This document shows positions 1 to 8,251 of a DNA stretch of 64,000 nt, piece after piece (the first letter of the stretch is position 1; the number at the start of each line of letters is the position of its first letter). This DNA comes from Sulfidibacterium sp964549335. Its GTDB lineage: Bacteria; Bacteroidota; Bacteroidia; Bacteroidales; F082. Below the pieces are notes generated by a model. That model did no database searches, had not been told where the DNA came from, and worked only from the letters and a program-made list of their open reading frames with translations. The stretch lies in the NCBI GenBank assembly GCA_964549335.1, contig CAZJUQ010000047.1:1-64000 (forward strand), read 5' to 3'. Made by a program: the position numbers and the translations under genes.

Positions 1-120
1 CAGGGATGGGAGCGGCAGCCCGGAGGCGGGGGCGTTAGTGAGGCAGGCGGAGGCAGGGCTGACGTGAGGAAGCCCCTGAAAACGCCGTTGCCGAACAGCG
101 CCGCCGCCGAGGACTATTAG
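1..120 (+). CDS. C-terminal fragment of an unrecognised GC-rich gene
   Basis: Frame 1 is open from the first base to a TAG at 118-120, giving about 39 residues rich in Gly, Arg and Ala and ending in ...NSAAAEDY. The first 140 bases are about 70% G+C, far above the rest of the window, and composition changes abruptly just after the stop. This looks like the 3' end of a gene on a foreign element, for example a conjugative or mobilisable element; the tail is reminiscent of Bacteroidota mobilisation proteins, but I cannot confirm that from 39 residues. The gene runs off the left edge and converges on the PAP2 gene. Coding status is uncertain. Confidence 0.35.
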   Translation, partial: QGWERQPGGGGVSEAGGGRADVRKPLKTPLPNSAAAEDY

Positions 121-194
121 CGGACAGCCCGTTTGCCGCCCTGAAAAATATTGTGTGGATACAGGGTTTGTTGGGTTATGTAAATTTAATGGGC

Positions 195-1112
195 TCAAAT
201 GATTTTTGAAAAATTTTCCAAATGTTTTTTGATGCTTTTTTTATTGGAAATTTTTTCGAAGGCGAAGATGACGGTAATGGCGATAATGAGTCCCGCTAAG
301 ACGTCGATTATGTAGTGATGTCCGGAATATACCGCGGAGAACCAGATTCCGAGCATAAAGATTACGAAAAATCCTGATGCTGTTTTCATTCTGTTTTTAA
401 GGGCATAGTACAAAACCACAACGGGATATGATGCGTGTAAAGAGGGCATTGCAGCCAAGACGTTTGCGTTTTTTCCGTAAAGTGACGAAAAAACGTTGAT
501 ACCCGTGAGGGCGTCAAACCTTCCCAATCCGGCAGTATTGCCGGGGACACCGATATGGAGGTCGAAGCCGTAAATTTTTACGTACCAAGGGGGTGCCGCG
601 GGGTAAAGATAGTATATAATAAATCCGGCAATGTTTACCAATAAAAATGTTAGGGAGAAGTTGATAAAAAGTTCTTTGTTTTTGAAGTAGAGGTAAAATG
701 CAAATGCAAGGGGGACAGGTACCCAGTTTAAATAGAAGAGACCTGCAATAATGTCGAGAGTTTTTGTGTGTATAATATCGAAATATTCGTTTGGTGTGAG
801 CAGTTTGTTGTTGTAAACCACACCGAAAAGTGATTTTTCGATGATGTAAGGTTGTTTTATATGAACCGTATTTACTTGGTAATTGGGTAAAATACGCATG
901 GAGTCGTAAATAATCCAATAAAGAATAAAAATTGAAAATCCGAGGATGAATCGCCGTGTTTTTTGGTGTGCGTAGAACATAACAAGCCAGAAAGCCGAGA
1001 GGAAAAGGCTCCCTGCTCCCGAATGCAAGGCCAAGTTCGACCACAAAAGGTAGAGGGTAACCAAAAGGGTGTTGACGATGATATTTTTTTTTGTGAACCG
1101 TTGAAATTTCAT
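195..1112 (-). CDS. PAP2-family membrane enzyme, Aur1-like; candidate inositol phosphorylceramide synthase
   Basis: A 305-residue multi-pass membrane protein of the PAP2 superfamily. The catalytic signatures are PSLHAS (residues 223-228) and SGHHYIID (263-270), whose two histidines and aspartate form the phosphotransfer site. A PAAPPWY stretch (171-177) resembles the Pro-Pro-Trp motif of fungal Aur1, which moves phosphoinositol from phosphatidylinositol to ceramide. It is the last gene of a minus-strand operon, 4 nt after the DUF4833 gene. The presence of inositol-phosphate synthase and a CDP-alcohol phosphotransferase in the same operon makes an inositol-lipid headgroup transferase the best guess. 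A lipid phosphatase acting on the phosphatidylinositol-phosphate intermediate is the main alternative. Family membership is sure; substrate is inferred. Confidence 0.8.
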   Translation of the reverse strand: MKFQRFTKKNIIVNTLLVTLYLLWSNLALHSGAGSLFLSAFWLVMFYAHQKTRRFILGFSIFILYWIIYDSMRILPNYQVNTVHIKQPYIIEKSLFGVVYNNKLLTPNEYFDIIHTKTLDIIAGLFYLNWVPVPLAFAFYLYFKNKELFINFSLTFLLVNIAGFIIYYLYPAAPPWYVKIYGFDLHIGVPGNTAGLGRFDALTGINVFSSLYGKNANVLAAMPSLHASYPVVVLYYALKNRMKTASGFFVIFMLGIWFSAVYSGHHYIIDVLAGLIIAITVIFAFEKISNKKSIKKHLENFSKII

Positions 1113-1116
1113 GGAT

Positions 1117-1659
1117 TTATCGGTCGATTATCAATTTTTCATAAAGATTTTTTCCGGTAAGGGGTTCGGAGCCGAAAAACTCGATATATTTCACTTCGGG
1201 CCAAAGACCCGACTCGTCGGCATAAAAATATATGTGGTCCAATATGGCCTCTTTTCCGTTTATTTTCATAAAAACGGCAGCTTTAAAGGGGGATGTCTGT
1301 TTTAGAGTGAAGTGGCGTTTGTCGGTAGCGACAAGATTAACGTCGTACACATTGTTTTTGCCGTTAACGGGGATGCATTTTACACCGTAAGCGAGAATTT
1401 TTTCGATGGTACGCAGTTCCATGGTTTGGCCTTGTTCTTCGAAACGTATCCAGTACACTTTTACGGGATTTTCGTGAAGTAATGTGCCCCGGGCATCGAA
1501 ATTGGCATCATATACGATGGTGTTGCTGTTGTGGTTTCGTTGTATATAAAAGAGACGGTTTTTTGTTTTCCGGGGGACGGGATATTTTCGTTCGTTTCCG
1601 TTTGCGGCAAAAAGCGTATTGGAAAGAGAGAATAAAATTATTGCAAAGAAAATTTTCAT
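1117..1659 (-). CDS. DUF4833-like secreted protein
   Basis: 180 residues with a clear signal peptide (MKIFFAIILFSLSNTLFAA), so exported to the periplasm or envelope. The rest is a compact, mostly beta-type domain with NSNTIVYDANFD near residue 45 and a VYWIRFEEQG stretch near 68; I recognise it as the uncharacterised DUF4833 family. No catalytic motif is evident. Its start overlaps the stop of the upstream SDR gene by 4 nt (ATGA type), and the PAP2 gene follows after 4 nt, so the three are translationally coupled. The context suggests an accessory role in making or handling an inositol lipid at the inner membrane or periplasm. No function is established. Confidence 0.75.
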   Translation of the reverse strand: MKIFFAIILFSLSNTLFAANGNERKYPVPRKTKNRLFYIQRNHNSNTIVYDANFDARGTLLHENPVKVYWIRFEEQGQTMELRTIEKILAYGVKCIPVNGKNNVYDVNLVATDKRHFTLKQTSPFKAAVFMKINGKEAILDHIYFYADESGLWPEVKYIEFFGSEPLTGKNLYEKLIIDR

Positions 1660-2648
1660 AATAATCCTCTGTTTTTAAACCATTGAATAGTTTGTTTCAC
1701 ACCATTTTCCAGGTTAAATTCGGGAGAGAAGGCGAAATCGTCAACAATGCCGTTGCTGTTGCAAAGCCAGTTTTTTGCAATCAGTTCGTTGTATTTGTCG
1801 CTGTTAAGTGTTGTGGGTTTTCCAAAGAGACAAGAAATTTTTTCGTTGAGGAAGAGAAATGGTTTTACAAACCATTTCGGGAAAACCACGGTAATGGTTT
1901 TTTTGTTCAATAATTTTTTAATAATGGCATTGAACTCCATGGCGGTATAATAGTTCAAATCGGTAACAAAGTATGATTTGTTTTTAATTCCGGACTCAAG
2001 GGCGTCGAAAGAGAGGCGGGCAAAATCAAGAACGTGTAAAAATGTAAGGTGTTGTTTTTTTGTGGCGAGATAGGGTTCCAGTCTGTTTTTAATGGTTTTA
2101 AAAGCCAAATAGTAATCTTTTTCGCGAGGTCCGTACACACCTGTTGGGCGCAGAATAATGTAAGGGAAATTATTTAAAGACCTGATAAAATTTTCGGCTT
2201 TCAGTTTGCTTTTACCGTAAAGTGTTACGGGATGGGGGTTGCCGGTATCTTCCACCGGTTTCAAATTTTTTTCGTTTCCGGGGCCGTACGCGGCAAGACT
2301 ACTTACAAAGATAAATTTTTCGGGGATATTTTCCGTTTCTGTCAATGCTTCGATAAAATTGACGGTAAATTTGTAGTTAACCTTTTCAAATTCATGTTTA
2401 TCGCAGGTTTTGATAATGCCGGCAGCATGAATTATATAGTGGAAATATCCGCTGTTTTCCAGGGTTTTTTTTATGGAATTTTTATTTGAGAAATCGAAAT
2501 GTACAATATTTATTTTTTTTGACGAAAGATATTTCGTGCTGCTTGTTTTTCTTATGGCGGCATAAACGGAATAGTTCCGTTTTAAAGCCTCTTCCACAAG
2601 AAAGCTTCCAATAAACCCGCTTGCACCCGTTATTAATACTTTTTTCAT
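1656..2648 (-). CDS. NAD(P)-dependent epimerase/reductase, extended SDR
   Basis: 330-residue extended short-chain dehydrogenase/reductase. The N-terminal nucleotide-binding motif GASGFIG is at residues 8-14, and the catalytic Ser (116/117) and YxxxK (Tyr144, Lys148) are present. General annotation would be NAD-dependent epimerase/dehydratase or dihydroflavonol-reductase-like. Enzymes of this fold include bacterial reductases of 3-ketosphinganine or oxidised ceramide, so its place between an inositol-lipid operon and an Aur1-like gene makes a sphingolipid reductase a reasonable hypothesis. A nucleotide-sugar epimerase is the alternative. It lies 56 nt after the DUF5686 gene and overlaps the DUF4833 gene by 4 nt. 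Confidence 0.85.
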   Translation of the reverse strand: MKKVLITGASGFIGSFLVEEALKRNYSVYAAIRKTSSTKYLSSKKINIVHFDFSNKNSIKKTLENSGYFHYIIHAAGIIKTCDKHEFEKVNYKFTVNFIEALTETENIPEKFIFVSSLAAYGPGNEKNLKPVEDTGNPHPVTLYGKSKLKAENFIRSLNNFPYIILRPTGVYGPREKDYYLAFKTIKNRLEPYLATKKQHLTFLHVLDFARLSFDALESGIKNKSYFVTDLNYYTAMEFNAIIKKLLNKKTITVVFPKWFVKPFLFLNEKISCLFGKPTTLNSDKYNELIAKNWLCNSNGIVDDFAFSPEFNLENGVKQTIQWFKNRGLL

Positions 2649-2704
2649 ATTTTTACATTAAACAACACAACAGAAAAAAAAGTTTCGCAATATAGTGACT
2701 GTTA

Positions 2705-5263
2705 TTAAAAGTCGAATTTAAACCTTGCCCTTACTCCGATTCTCGACACGTTTGGATTTTCCAAATATGTGACTCTCCTTAAAAGGTCAACCCTGAAAAA
2801 TTTAAAAATATTTCCAACCCCGACGCTTACCTCAATATAGGGTTTGCTTTTCAGCGAAAAAGTTGTGGGGTTTCCGTATTGGTCGGTTGGGAACAACATA
2901 AGACCGCTTGTAACTTCGGGATTGTTTTTATCGGTAATGTTGCCGTACAATCCTTTAAAACTTATAATGGAGCGCCATTTCAAATTTTTCATAAGAGGTA
3001 TTTTGTTCAGGATAAACCCGTTAAAATGGTGTTCCACAAAAAAGCTGACATATTGATCGTTAACAAATTCAAGGAAGTTCATCATGTTGTATGAAAGCAA
3101 CTGATAAGAGTAGGTTTGGTTGGCGCGCGGCAAAAATAGTAAAATGTAAGGGGCTTTGCCGAACAGTTTTCCCACCTCGAAGGTGGTATTGGTATAACCG
3201 ATAACCGGCCAGTAAAACCGTTTGAAAACACTGAACTTCACCTTTGAAAATGTGTATTCCGAACCCAAAACACCTTTTATGTTTTGACTAAAATAGAGTT
3301 GAAAAATGGGTTTGTTAGTAATAATGGGTGTTTTATAATCTATTCCCTGATAAAATTTTTCGTCGGGAGCAAGTCTTATTTTAAGAGTAATATCGGTAGT
3401 GGTAATTGAGTTTGCCACGAGGTCGTTTTCATATTTGAAAAAGAGGTTTCCGCCCGGTTCTTGATTAAGGTTTCTAAAAGAGAGGGTTGTTGAAAAACCG
3501 TTGGACCAGTCGCGGTAATAATCGATGTTAAACATTCTGTTGTATAGAATTTTATCGGCGACGCCCCTTTTGAACGACAACAAAAAATTATCTTCGTTGA
3601 TAAATTCCACCTCCATACCGGGGAAATTGGTTTCGTATTGATATCTTAACGAGAGGTAGTGTTTTGGCGATTTCATAAGCGATTTGTTATTCAAAGAAAA
3701 GGTACCCATAAGAGAATATTTAAACCTTTTGTCTTTGAATCCGTAAATTCCGTAACCGTTGATTCTTATTTTTTTACTGAATTCGTCGCTGGTTCTTCCG
3801 CCCAAACGCAATCTGAAACCTTCGACATCGTTAAAACTATAGAATGTATTTACGGGACCCACATCAATTTTATCGAAATTCCAATATCCTGCAACAAGAA
3901 GCATAAGCACGTCCATGGTTCTCCTGAAGGCGGGAATATGCTTAATGCTATCGGTCATTATGTAGATGTTTTTTTCTTGTTCGGATAACTTGACGAGTCT
4001 TGATTTTTCCCAAAATCCGGGCTTTCTGTTGTCGTAGTTGTCAACCCTTACCACCGTTTCCACACCTTTGTAAACCGAATCGGGGCGCGGCACATCAAAC
4101 AAAAAATTATCGTAAAAGACGCTTTTTCTTCCGAATATTCCCACACCGTTTTTGCTTATGTTAAAATCGACAATAAGTTTGTCGGTATTTATTCCCCACG
4201 CTTTATCGTTTATATATCTGTATTCCTGAATTATTCTCAGGTCGTTAACGAAATTCAGGTTTATTTCGTGCGAGATGTTTAAAATGCCTTTTATAATTGC
4301 ATATCTGTCGTCATTGGTGATGTATAAACTGCCCGTAAACGCAAAATCCTTTTTGTTTCTGGGTAAAAAATCGACACGAATACAATTGTAACCGTTAATG
4401 TCCAAAGTGTCGATAATGTGAAACTTATAGATTGCGGGTGCAATAGTGGAAACCGGACCGGTAAAGGTGTTTGTAAGAATCATTATGTTGTTGTCGTAAA
4501 TGTCCATCTCCTGAAACAGGTTGTCGATAATAAATCCGACTCCCTGGTTGTCGATGTATTCGTGAAAGCCTATCATTTTGGTTCCGAGTATATACTCTCT
4601 CTTTTTTTTCGGCGATTTCCGGTAATAGACTTTCGATCTGGTCTCTTTTAAAAATACGGGCAGAAAGGGTTTGCCGTTGATTTTGGAGGTATCGACATAG
4701 TTAAAGACGTATTGGAATTTTTTCAAGGATTTTTTATTTTTAAATTTTTCGGTAAAGTTGTTTATGTCAAATTCGTCTTTTTCGTATTTATCGTATTCGT
4801 AATAATCGAGACCCGACATTCTGTTAAGGCTTTTGTTTTTAATAACGTTGCGAATAAGAGTTACCGCCGGATTGTTTTTGTTGCGGTATCTCACTTTTTT
4901 AGCCTTTATTTCCACCTCGTTAAGAACGATATTTACCGGTTGAAGTTCAAAATTTATTTTTTGATTTTTCCCGACGGCAACCTTTTTTGTTTGAACATTA
5001 TATCCGATAAAAGATGCTTGAATTGCTCCCGAAGCCCAAGTTGTTTCTATCTTGTATTTTCCGTTGTAGTCGGTAATGGTACCGATATTTTTGTTTACAA
5101 ACGAAATATTTACAAAGGGGAGCGGCTCTTTGGTAACGGCATCAATAACCTTACCCGAGATACGTGTAGTGTTTTGAGCCGGTAAGAAGGCATTAAACGC
5201 CATAAACAGCAGCGCAAAACTCAATGAGATACGAAACAACCGTTTTTCCCTTCCCGTCGTCAT
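2705..5263 (-). CDS. DUF5686 outer-membrane protein with carboxypeptidase-regulatory-like domain
   Basis: About 852 residues. A signal peptide (RKR-like basic start, then a hydrophobic stretch ending FLPAQ) is followed by a carboxypeptidase-regulatory-like beta-sandwich (about residues 35-120; ISGKVIDAVTKEPLPFVNIS) and a long region rich in aromatic beta strands ending in a terminal Phe. This is the DUF5686 architecture, predicted to be an outer-membrane barrel related to TonB-dependent receptors but without the usual plug. I chose the ATG at 5263 because it gives a better signal peptide. An in-frame ATG at 5290 would overlap gtrA by 14 nt. Lying inside an inositol-lipid operon, it might help place or transport the lipid across the envelope, which is speculative. 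Confidence 0.8.
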   Translation of the reverse strand: MTTGREKRLFRISLSFALLFMAFNAFLPAQNTTRISGKVIDAVTKEPLPFVNISFVNKNIGTITDYNGKYKIETTWASGAIQASFIGYNVQTKKVAVGKNQKINFELQPVNIVLNEVEIKAKKVRYRNKNNPAVTLIRNVIKNKSLNRMSGLDYYEYDKYEKDEFDINNFTEKFKNKKSLKKFQYVFNYVDTSKINGKPFLPVFLKETRSKVYYRKSPKKKREYILGTKMIGFHEYIDNQGVGFIIDNLFQEMDIYDNNIMILTNTFTGPVSTIAPAIYKFHIIDTLDINGYNCIRVDFLPRNKKDFAFTGSLYITNDDRYAIIKGILNISHEINLNFVNDLRIIQEYRYINDKAWGINTDKLIVDFNISKNGVGIFGRKSVFYDNFLFDVPRPDSVYKGVETVVRVDNYDNRKPGFWEKSRLVKLSEQEKNIYIMTDSIKHIPAFRRTMDVLMLLVAGYWNFDKIDVGPVNTFYSFNDVEGFRLRLGGRTSDEFSKKIRINGYGIYGFKDKRFKYSLMGTFSLNNKSLMKSPKHYLSLRYQYETNFPGMEVEFINEDNFLLSFKRGVADKILYNRMFNIDYYRDWSNGFSTTLSFRNLNQEPGGNLFFKYENDLVANSITTTDITLKIRLAPDEKFYQGIDYKTPIITNKPIFQLYFSQNIKGVLGSEYTFSKVKFSVFKRFYWPVIGYTNTTFEVGKLFGKAPYILLFLPRANQTYSYQLLSYNMMNFLEFVNDQYVSFFVEHHFNGFILNKIPLMKNLKWRSIISFKGLYGNITDKNNPEVTSGLMLFPTDQYGNPTTFSLKSKPYIEVSVGVGNIFKFFRVDLLRRVTYLENPNVSRIGVRARFKFDF

Positions 5264-5276
5264 TGTGCAAATATGT

Positions 5277-5648
5277 TTAACCGAAAACAAAATGTTTGTG
5301 CATTAAAAAATTAAAACCTATACCCACCAAAGCCGATACAATTATTTTTGAAATAATGTACTGTACTGAGGCATATTCTACCATAATGTATAATCCCGCG
5401 GAATTTAACACGATGCTTATTATCCATGTGATAAAATAGCGTACGGCTTGTTTAGAGAGTTTTCCTCCGGTTTTGTTAAAAGTCCAACTTCTTTCGAGCA
5501 AAAACGAGGTAACCCCTCCTGCAACGAGCCCGATAACCGACGATAAAAGGTACCACACGTTAAAAATTTCGGACAGTACGATAAACAAGGTATAGTCCAC
5601 CAAGGTAGCTATTACCGCCGACGTGTTATATTTCAGCAAGGTTTTCAC
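5277..5648 (-). CDS. GtrA-like family membrane protein
   Basis: 123 residues with four predicted transmembrane helices and the GtrA-family pattern (VDYTLFIVLSEIF near the first helix, SFLLERSWTFN near 50-60, and a terminal NFLMHKHFVF). GtrA proteins are thought to flip or assist transfer of polyprenyl-linked sugars or other lipid intermediates across the inner membrane. It starts 18 nt after pgpA in the same direction and precedes the DUF5686 gene by 13 nt. In this operon a role in moving an inositol-lipid intermediate to the periplasmic face, where the PAP2 active site would lie, is plausible but not shown by sequence. Confidence 0.85.
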   Translation of the reverse strand: MKTLLKYNTSAVIATLVDYTLFIVLSEIFNVWYLLSSVIGLVAGGVTSFLLERSWTFNKTGGKLSKQAVRYFITWIISIVLNSAGLYIMVEYASVQYIISKIIVSALVGIGFNFLMHKHFVFG

Positions 5649-5666
5649 TTAATTAACATAGCTATT

Positions 5667-6140
5667 TTATAAGACATCAAGTTTAATAAGCAATTGCAGT
5701 AATAAAGCGGAATATATTCCCGCCACAATATCGTCAAGCATAACACTCATGCTGCTTTTCATATTGTCTATTCTCTTTATGAAAAACGGTTTTGTTATGT
5801 CGAACAATCTGAACAAGACAAAAGCATACAGATAATATTGCCATTTGAACGGGATGGCAAAAGCGGCAATCCAAACACCGGCAATTTCGTCGATTACAAT
5901 TTTTGGAGAATCGTGTTCCCAAACGGTTTGAACTTTGCGAATGGAAAAATATCCCGCAATAACGGCCAAAACTATAGCAACGAAACCGGCAATATAAACC
6001 TGTGCCGGTGAAAAATGATTGAGCATAACACCGTTAAACAGATACAAAACCGTTATCCCCGCCAATGACCCGGCTGTTCCCGGTGCCAGTGGCGAATAAC
6101 CGCTACCAAATCCCGTTGCTATAATTTTGTAAAATTTCAT
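5667..6140 (-). CDS. pgpA: PgpA-like phosphatidylglycerophosphatase, possibly a phosphatidylinositol-phosphate phosphatase
   Basis: 157-residue membrane phosphatase of the PgpA family. Characteristic segments are the N-terminal GSGYSPLAPGTAGSLAG, the DEIAGVW motif and the C-terminal FRLFDITKPF followed by LDDIVAGIYS. PgpA normally removes phosphate from phosphatidylglycerol phosphate. Its start codon overlaps the inositol-3-phosphate synthase stop by 1 nt (TAATG), and the same operon holds a CDP-alcohol phosphotransferase. It may therefore dephosphorylate phosphatidylinositol phosphate to phosphatidylinositol here; the sequence alone cannot distinguish the two substrates. Confidence 0.88.
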   Translation of the reverse strand: MKFYKIIATGFGSGYSPLAPGTAGSLAGITVLYLFNGVMLNHFSPAQVYIAGFVAIVLAVIAGYFSIRKVQTVWEHDSPKIVIDEIAGVWIAAFAIPFKWQYYLYAFVLFRLFDITKPFFIKRIDNMKSSMSVMLDDIVAGIYSALLLQLLIKLDVL

Positions 6141-7459
6141 TATTGTTCGTTATAATAATCCAATCCCAAATAGTTGATTAACGTTTCGCCCATTAAATAG
6201 CGTAAGGTGTTTTCGAACTTTATCTTTTGCAAGAAAATATCGTGAATGGGTTGCAGATTGTTTTTTGTTTGCGGCGATTTAAAATAGAACGAAAGCCACT
6301 CTTGAATGCCTTTCATTCCGGCACGTTGGGCAAGGTCGGTAAAGAGTGCCAAATCGAGCACAACCGGTGCGGCAAGTATCGAGTCTTTACACAAAAAGTT
6401 TACCTTAATTTGCATTTTGTAACCCAGCCAGCCGAAAATATCAATGTTATCCCAACTCTCTTTATCGTCGCCTTTGGGAGGGTAATAGTTTATTCTTACC
6501 TTATGATACATGTCTTTGTAAAGCTCGGGGTATTTGTCGGGTTCCAGTATTGTATGCAAAACACTTAACTTGGAAACCTCTTTTGTTTTGAACGAGCCTT
6601 GGTCGTCCAACACCTCACCGTCCCTATTCCCCAAAATATTTGTAGAAAACCAGCCGTCAATGCCTATAAGCCTGGTTTTTAGTCCCGGTCCCAAAATTGT
6701 TTTCATCAATGTTTGACCGGTTTTGAAATCTTTTCCTGCAACAGGCACTTCCATTTTTTCAGACAATTCCACAATTGCCGGAATATCGTTCGAAAAATTG
6801 GGAGCACCGTTTACAAAGGGGACACCGCTTTTGAGAGCGGCATAAGCATAAATCATGCTCGGAGCAATACCGGGGTCGTTGTTTTCCAATCCTCTTTCAA
6901 AATTTTCGAGAGATTTGTGAACTTCCGACTCCTCCACATAAACTTCGGTGGAAGCCGTCCAAATCATAACCAGCCTCGCACACCTGTTTTCTTCCTTAAA
7001 AGTGGCAATGTCGTGCATCAAATCAATGGCCAAATCCATTTTAGTAGCTCCCTTTTTAATATAGGTGCCGTGAAGGTTTTTAACGAAATTGCCGTCGAAA
7101 ACAGCAGGCATGGGTTTTATATCCGACAACTCCTCTTTTATTTGTTCCAACAAATCTTTTTCCAACACCGCGGCTTTAACGGCGGCACTGTATGCGTCAT
7201 CCTCAAAAATATCCCAAGCACCGAAAACCAAATCGTTGAGCGAAGCAAGAGGTACAAAATCTTTGACGGCAGGATTTCTGTTTTCTGTTCTTTTACCGAG
7301 ACGTATTTTCCCCATCTGCGAAATTGAACCGATTGGTTTGCCAATGCCTTTGCGGGCGGCAATTACTCCCGCAATAAATGTTGTCGATACAGCTCCCAAC
7401 CCGGGAGTCAAAATCCCCAATTTGCCTGTTGGGGCATCTATTTCATCTTTTATTTTCAT
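6140..7459 (-). CDS. ino1: Inositol-3-phosphate synthase (MIPS)
   Basis: 439 residues. Converts glucose-6-phosphate to 1D-myo-inositol 3-phosphate using NAD as a transient redox cofactor. The N-terminal Rossmann motif GLGAVSTTFIAGV (about 20-32) and the highly conserved central block NGAPNFSNDIP / VAGKDFKTGQT / GNRDGEVL identify the family, and the length fits bacterial enzymes. It starts 11 nt after the CDP-alcohol phosphotransferase gene and overlaps pgpA by 1 nt, forming the core of the operon. It supplies the headgroup for phosphatidylinositol-type lipids. Identification is firm. Confidence 0.96.
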   Translation of the reverse strand: MKIKDEIDAPTGKLGILTPGLGAVSTTFIAGVIAARKGIGKPIGSISQMGKIRLGKRTENRNPAVKDFVPLASLNDLVFGAWDIFEDDAYSAAVKAAVLEKDLLEQIKEELSDIKPMPAVFDGNFVKNLHGTYIKKGATKMDLAIDLMHDIATFKEENRCARLVMIWTASTEVYVEESEVHKSLENFERGLENNDPGIAPSMIYAYAALKSGVPFVNGAPNFSNDIPAIVELSEKMEVPVAGKDFKTGQTLMKTILGPGLKTRLIGIDGWFSTNILGNRDGEVLDDQGSFKTKEVSKLSVLHTILEPDKYPELYKDMYHKVRINYYPPKGDDKESWDNIDIFGWLGYKMQIKVNFLCKDSILAAPVVLDLALFTDLAQRAGMKGIQEWLSFYFKSPQTKNNLQPIHDIFLQKIKFENTLRYLMGETLINYLGLDYYNEQ

Positions 7460-7470
7460 TTTATTATATT

Positions 7471-8184
7471 TTAAGAATTAGAGTTCCGATTAATTATCTT
7501 TTTACAATGATTTAACCTTTGAAATGCCGTGTAATTGGTCAAAACCGCCAATACAAAAATGGAAATCGTGAAAATGGAAATGTTCTCAAACAAAGGAAAG
7601 GGTAGCCATCCCACAACAATTTTAAAATCGCCGGTGATGTACGAAACAATACCGTAAAGAATAGCCGAAATACCAATTGTCAAAACCCTTTCGGGACGCT
7701 GCATCAAGCCCACCTTGCACTCCAACCCCAGCCCTTCGGCTCTGGCTCTCACATAACTAACCATTATGGAACCAATCATGGCTATAAATGCAAAAACACC
7801 ACTCAAAAAATAGTGGAACGACACCAAATAGTAGGCTATTCCGAAAAACATTATCATTTCGCTGTACCGGTCGAGAGTGGAATCGAACAAAGCTCCGAAC
7901 AACGTGGTGTTTTTAGTCCTTCGAGCCAATTGTCCGTCCAGCATGTCAAATACCCCGGCTATTAACAACACTATGCCGAACAACATTATATATTTCGGAT
8001 CACCCTTTTTACCCAACTCGGCTCCCGTTATCAATATTACCGTCGATACAATCGTTATCAAAAATCCCATTAAAGTGATGCCGTTGGGCGTAATACCAAC
8101 TTTAACCAGTAAATTAACAACCGGATTTAAAACAAGATAAGCCTTGCTTTTTATTGTAGCCCATATGTTATTCCCTTTATTCAT
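7471..8184 (-). CDS. CDP-alcohol phosphatidyltransferase, likely phosphatidylinositol-phosphate synthase
   Basis: 237-residue inner-membrane enzyme with the full CDP-alcohol phosphotransferase signature: DGQLAR, eight residues, G, three, D, three, D, near residues 83-104. Family members displace CMP from CDP-diacylglycerol with an alcohol acceptor. As the first gene of an operon whose next gene makes inositol-3-phosphate, the acceptor is most likely inositol phosphate, giving phosphatidylinositol phosphate. Synthesis of phosphatidylglycerol phosphate or another lipid is less likely. Several hydrophobic helices follow the motif. Transcription probably starts from the promoter at 8244-8251. Confidence 0.88.
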   Translation of the reverse strand: MNKGNNIWATIKSKAYLVLNPVVNLLVKVGITPNGITLMGFLITIVSTVILITGAELGKKGDPKYIMLFGIVLLIAGVFDMLDGQLARRTKNTTLFGALFDSTLDRYSEMIMFFGIAYYLVSFHYFLSGVFAFIAMIGSIMVSYVRARAEGLGLECKVGLMQRPERVLTIGISAILYGIVSYITGDFKIVVGWLPFPLFENISIFTISIFVLAVLTNYTAFQRLNHCKKIINRNSNS

Positions 8185-8214
8185 AATTATTTAGAGATAT
8201 TAGTAATTTATGAT

Positions 8215-8228
8215 AGTTAATATTTACT
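8215..8228. promoter_or_regulatory. Palindrome-like operator copy 1, AGTTAATATTTACT
   Basis: Near-perfect inverted repeat centred on AATATT, downstream of the predicted -7 element of the inositol-lipid operon. A second copy lies 36 bp away centre to centre. Looks like a dimeric regulator site (for example TetR or MarR type); no regulator gene is adjacent. Confidence 0.5.
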
Positions 8229-8243
8229 AACCTTAATCCGCGA

Positions 8244-8251
8244 CAAAGATA
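8244..8251 (-). promoter_or_regulatory. Bacteroidota -7 element TATCTTTG for the inositol-lipid operon
   Basis: On the minus strand the octamer reads TATCTTTG, matching TAnnTTTG, 60 nt upstream of the CDP-alcohol phosphotransferase start. No convincing -33 TTTG is visible at the expected distance, which would fit a regulated promoter. Confidence 0.6.

Noticed and set aside
5264..5290. ATG at 5290 as the DUF5686 start
   Set aside because: It overlaps gtrA by 14 bases and gives an over-long signal peptide n-region; ATG at 5263 fits better.
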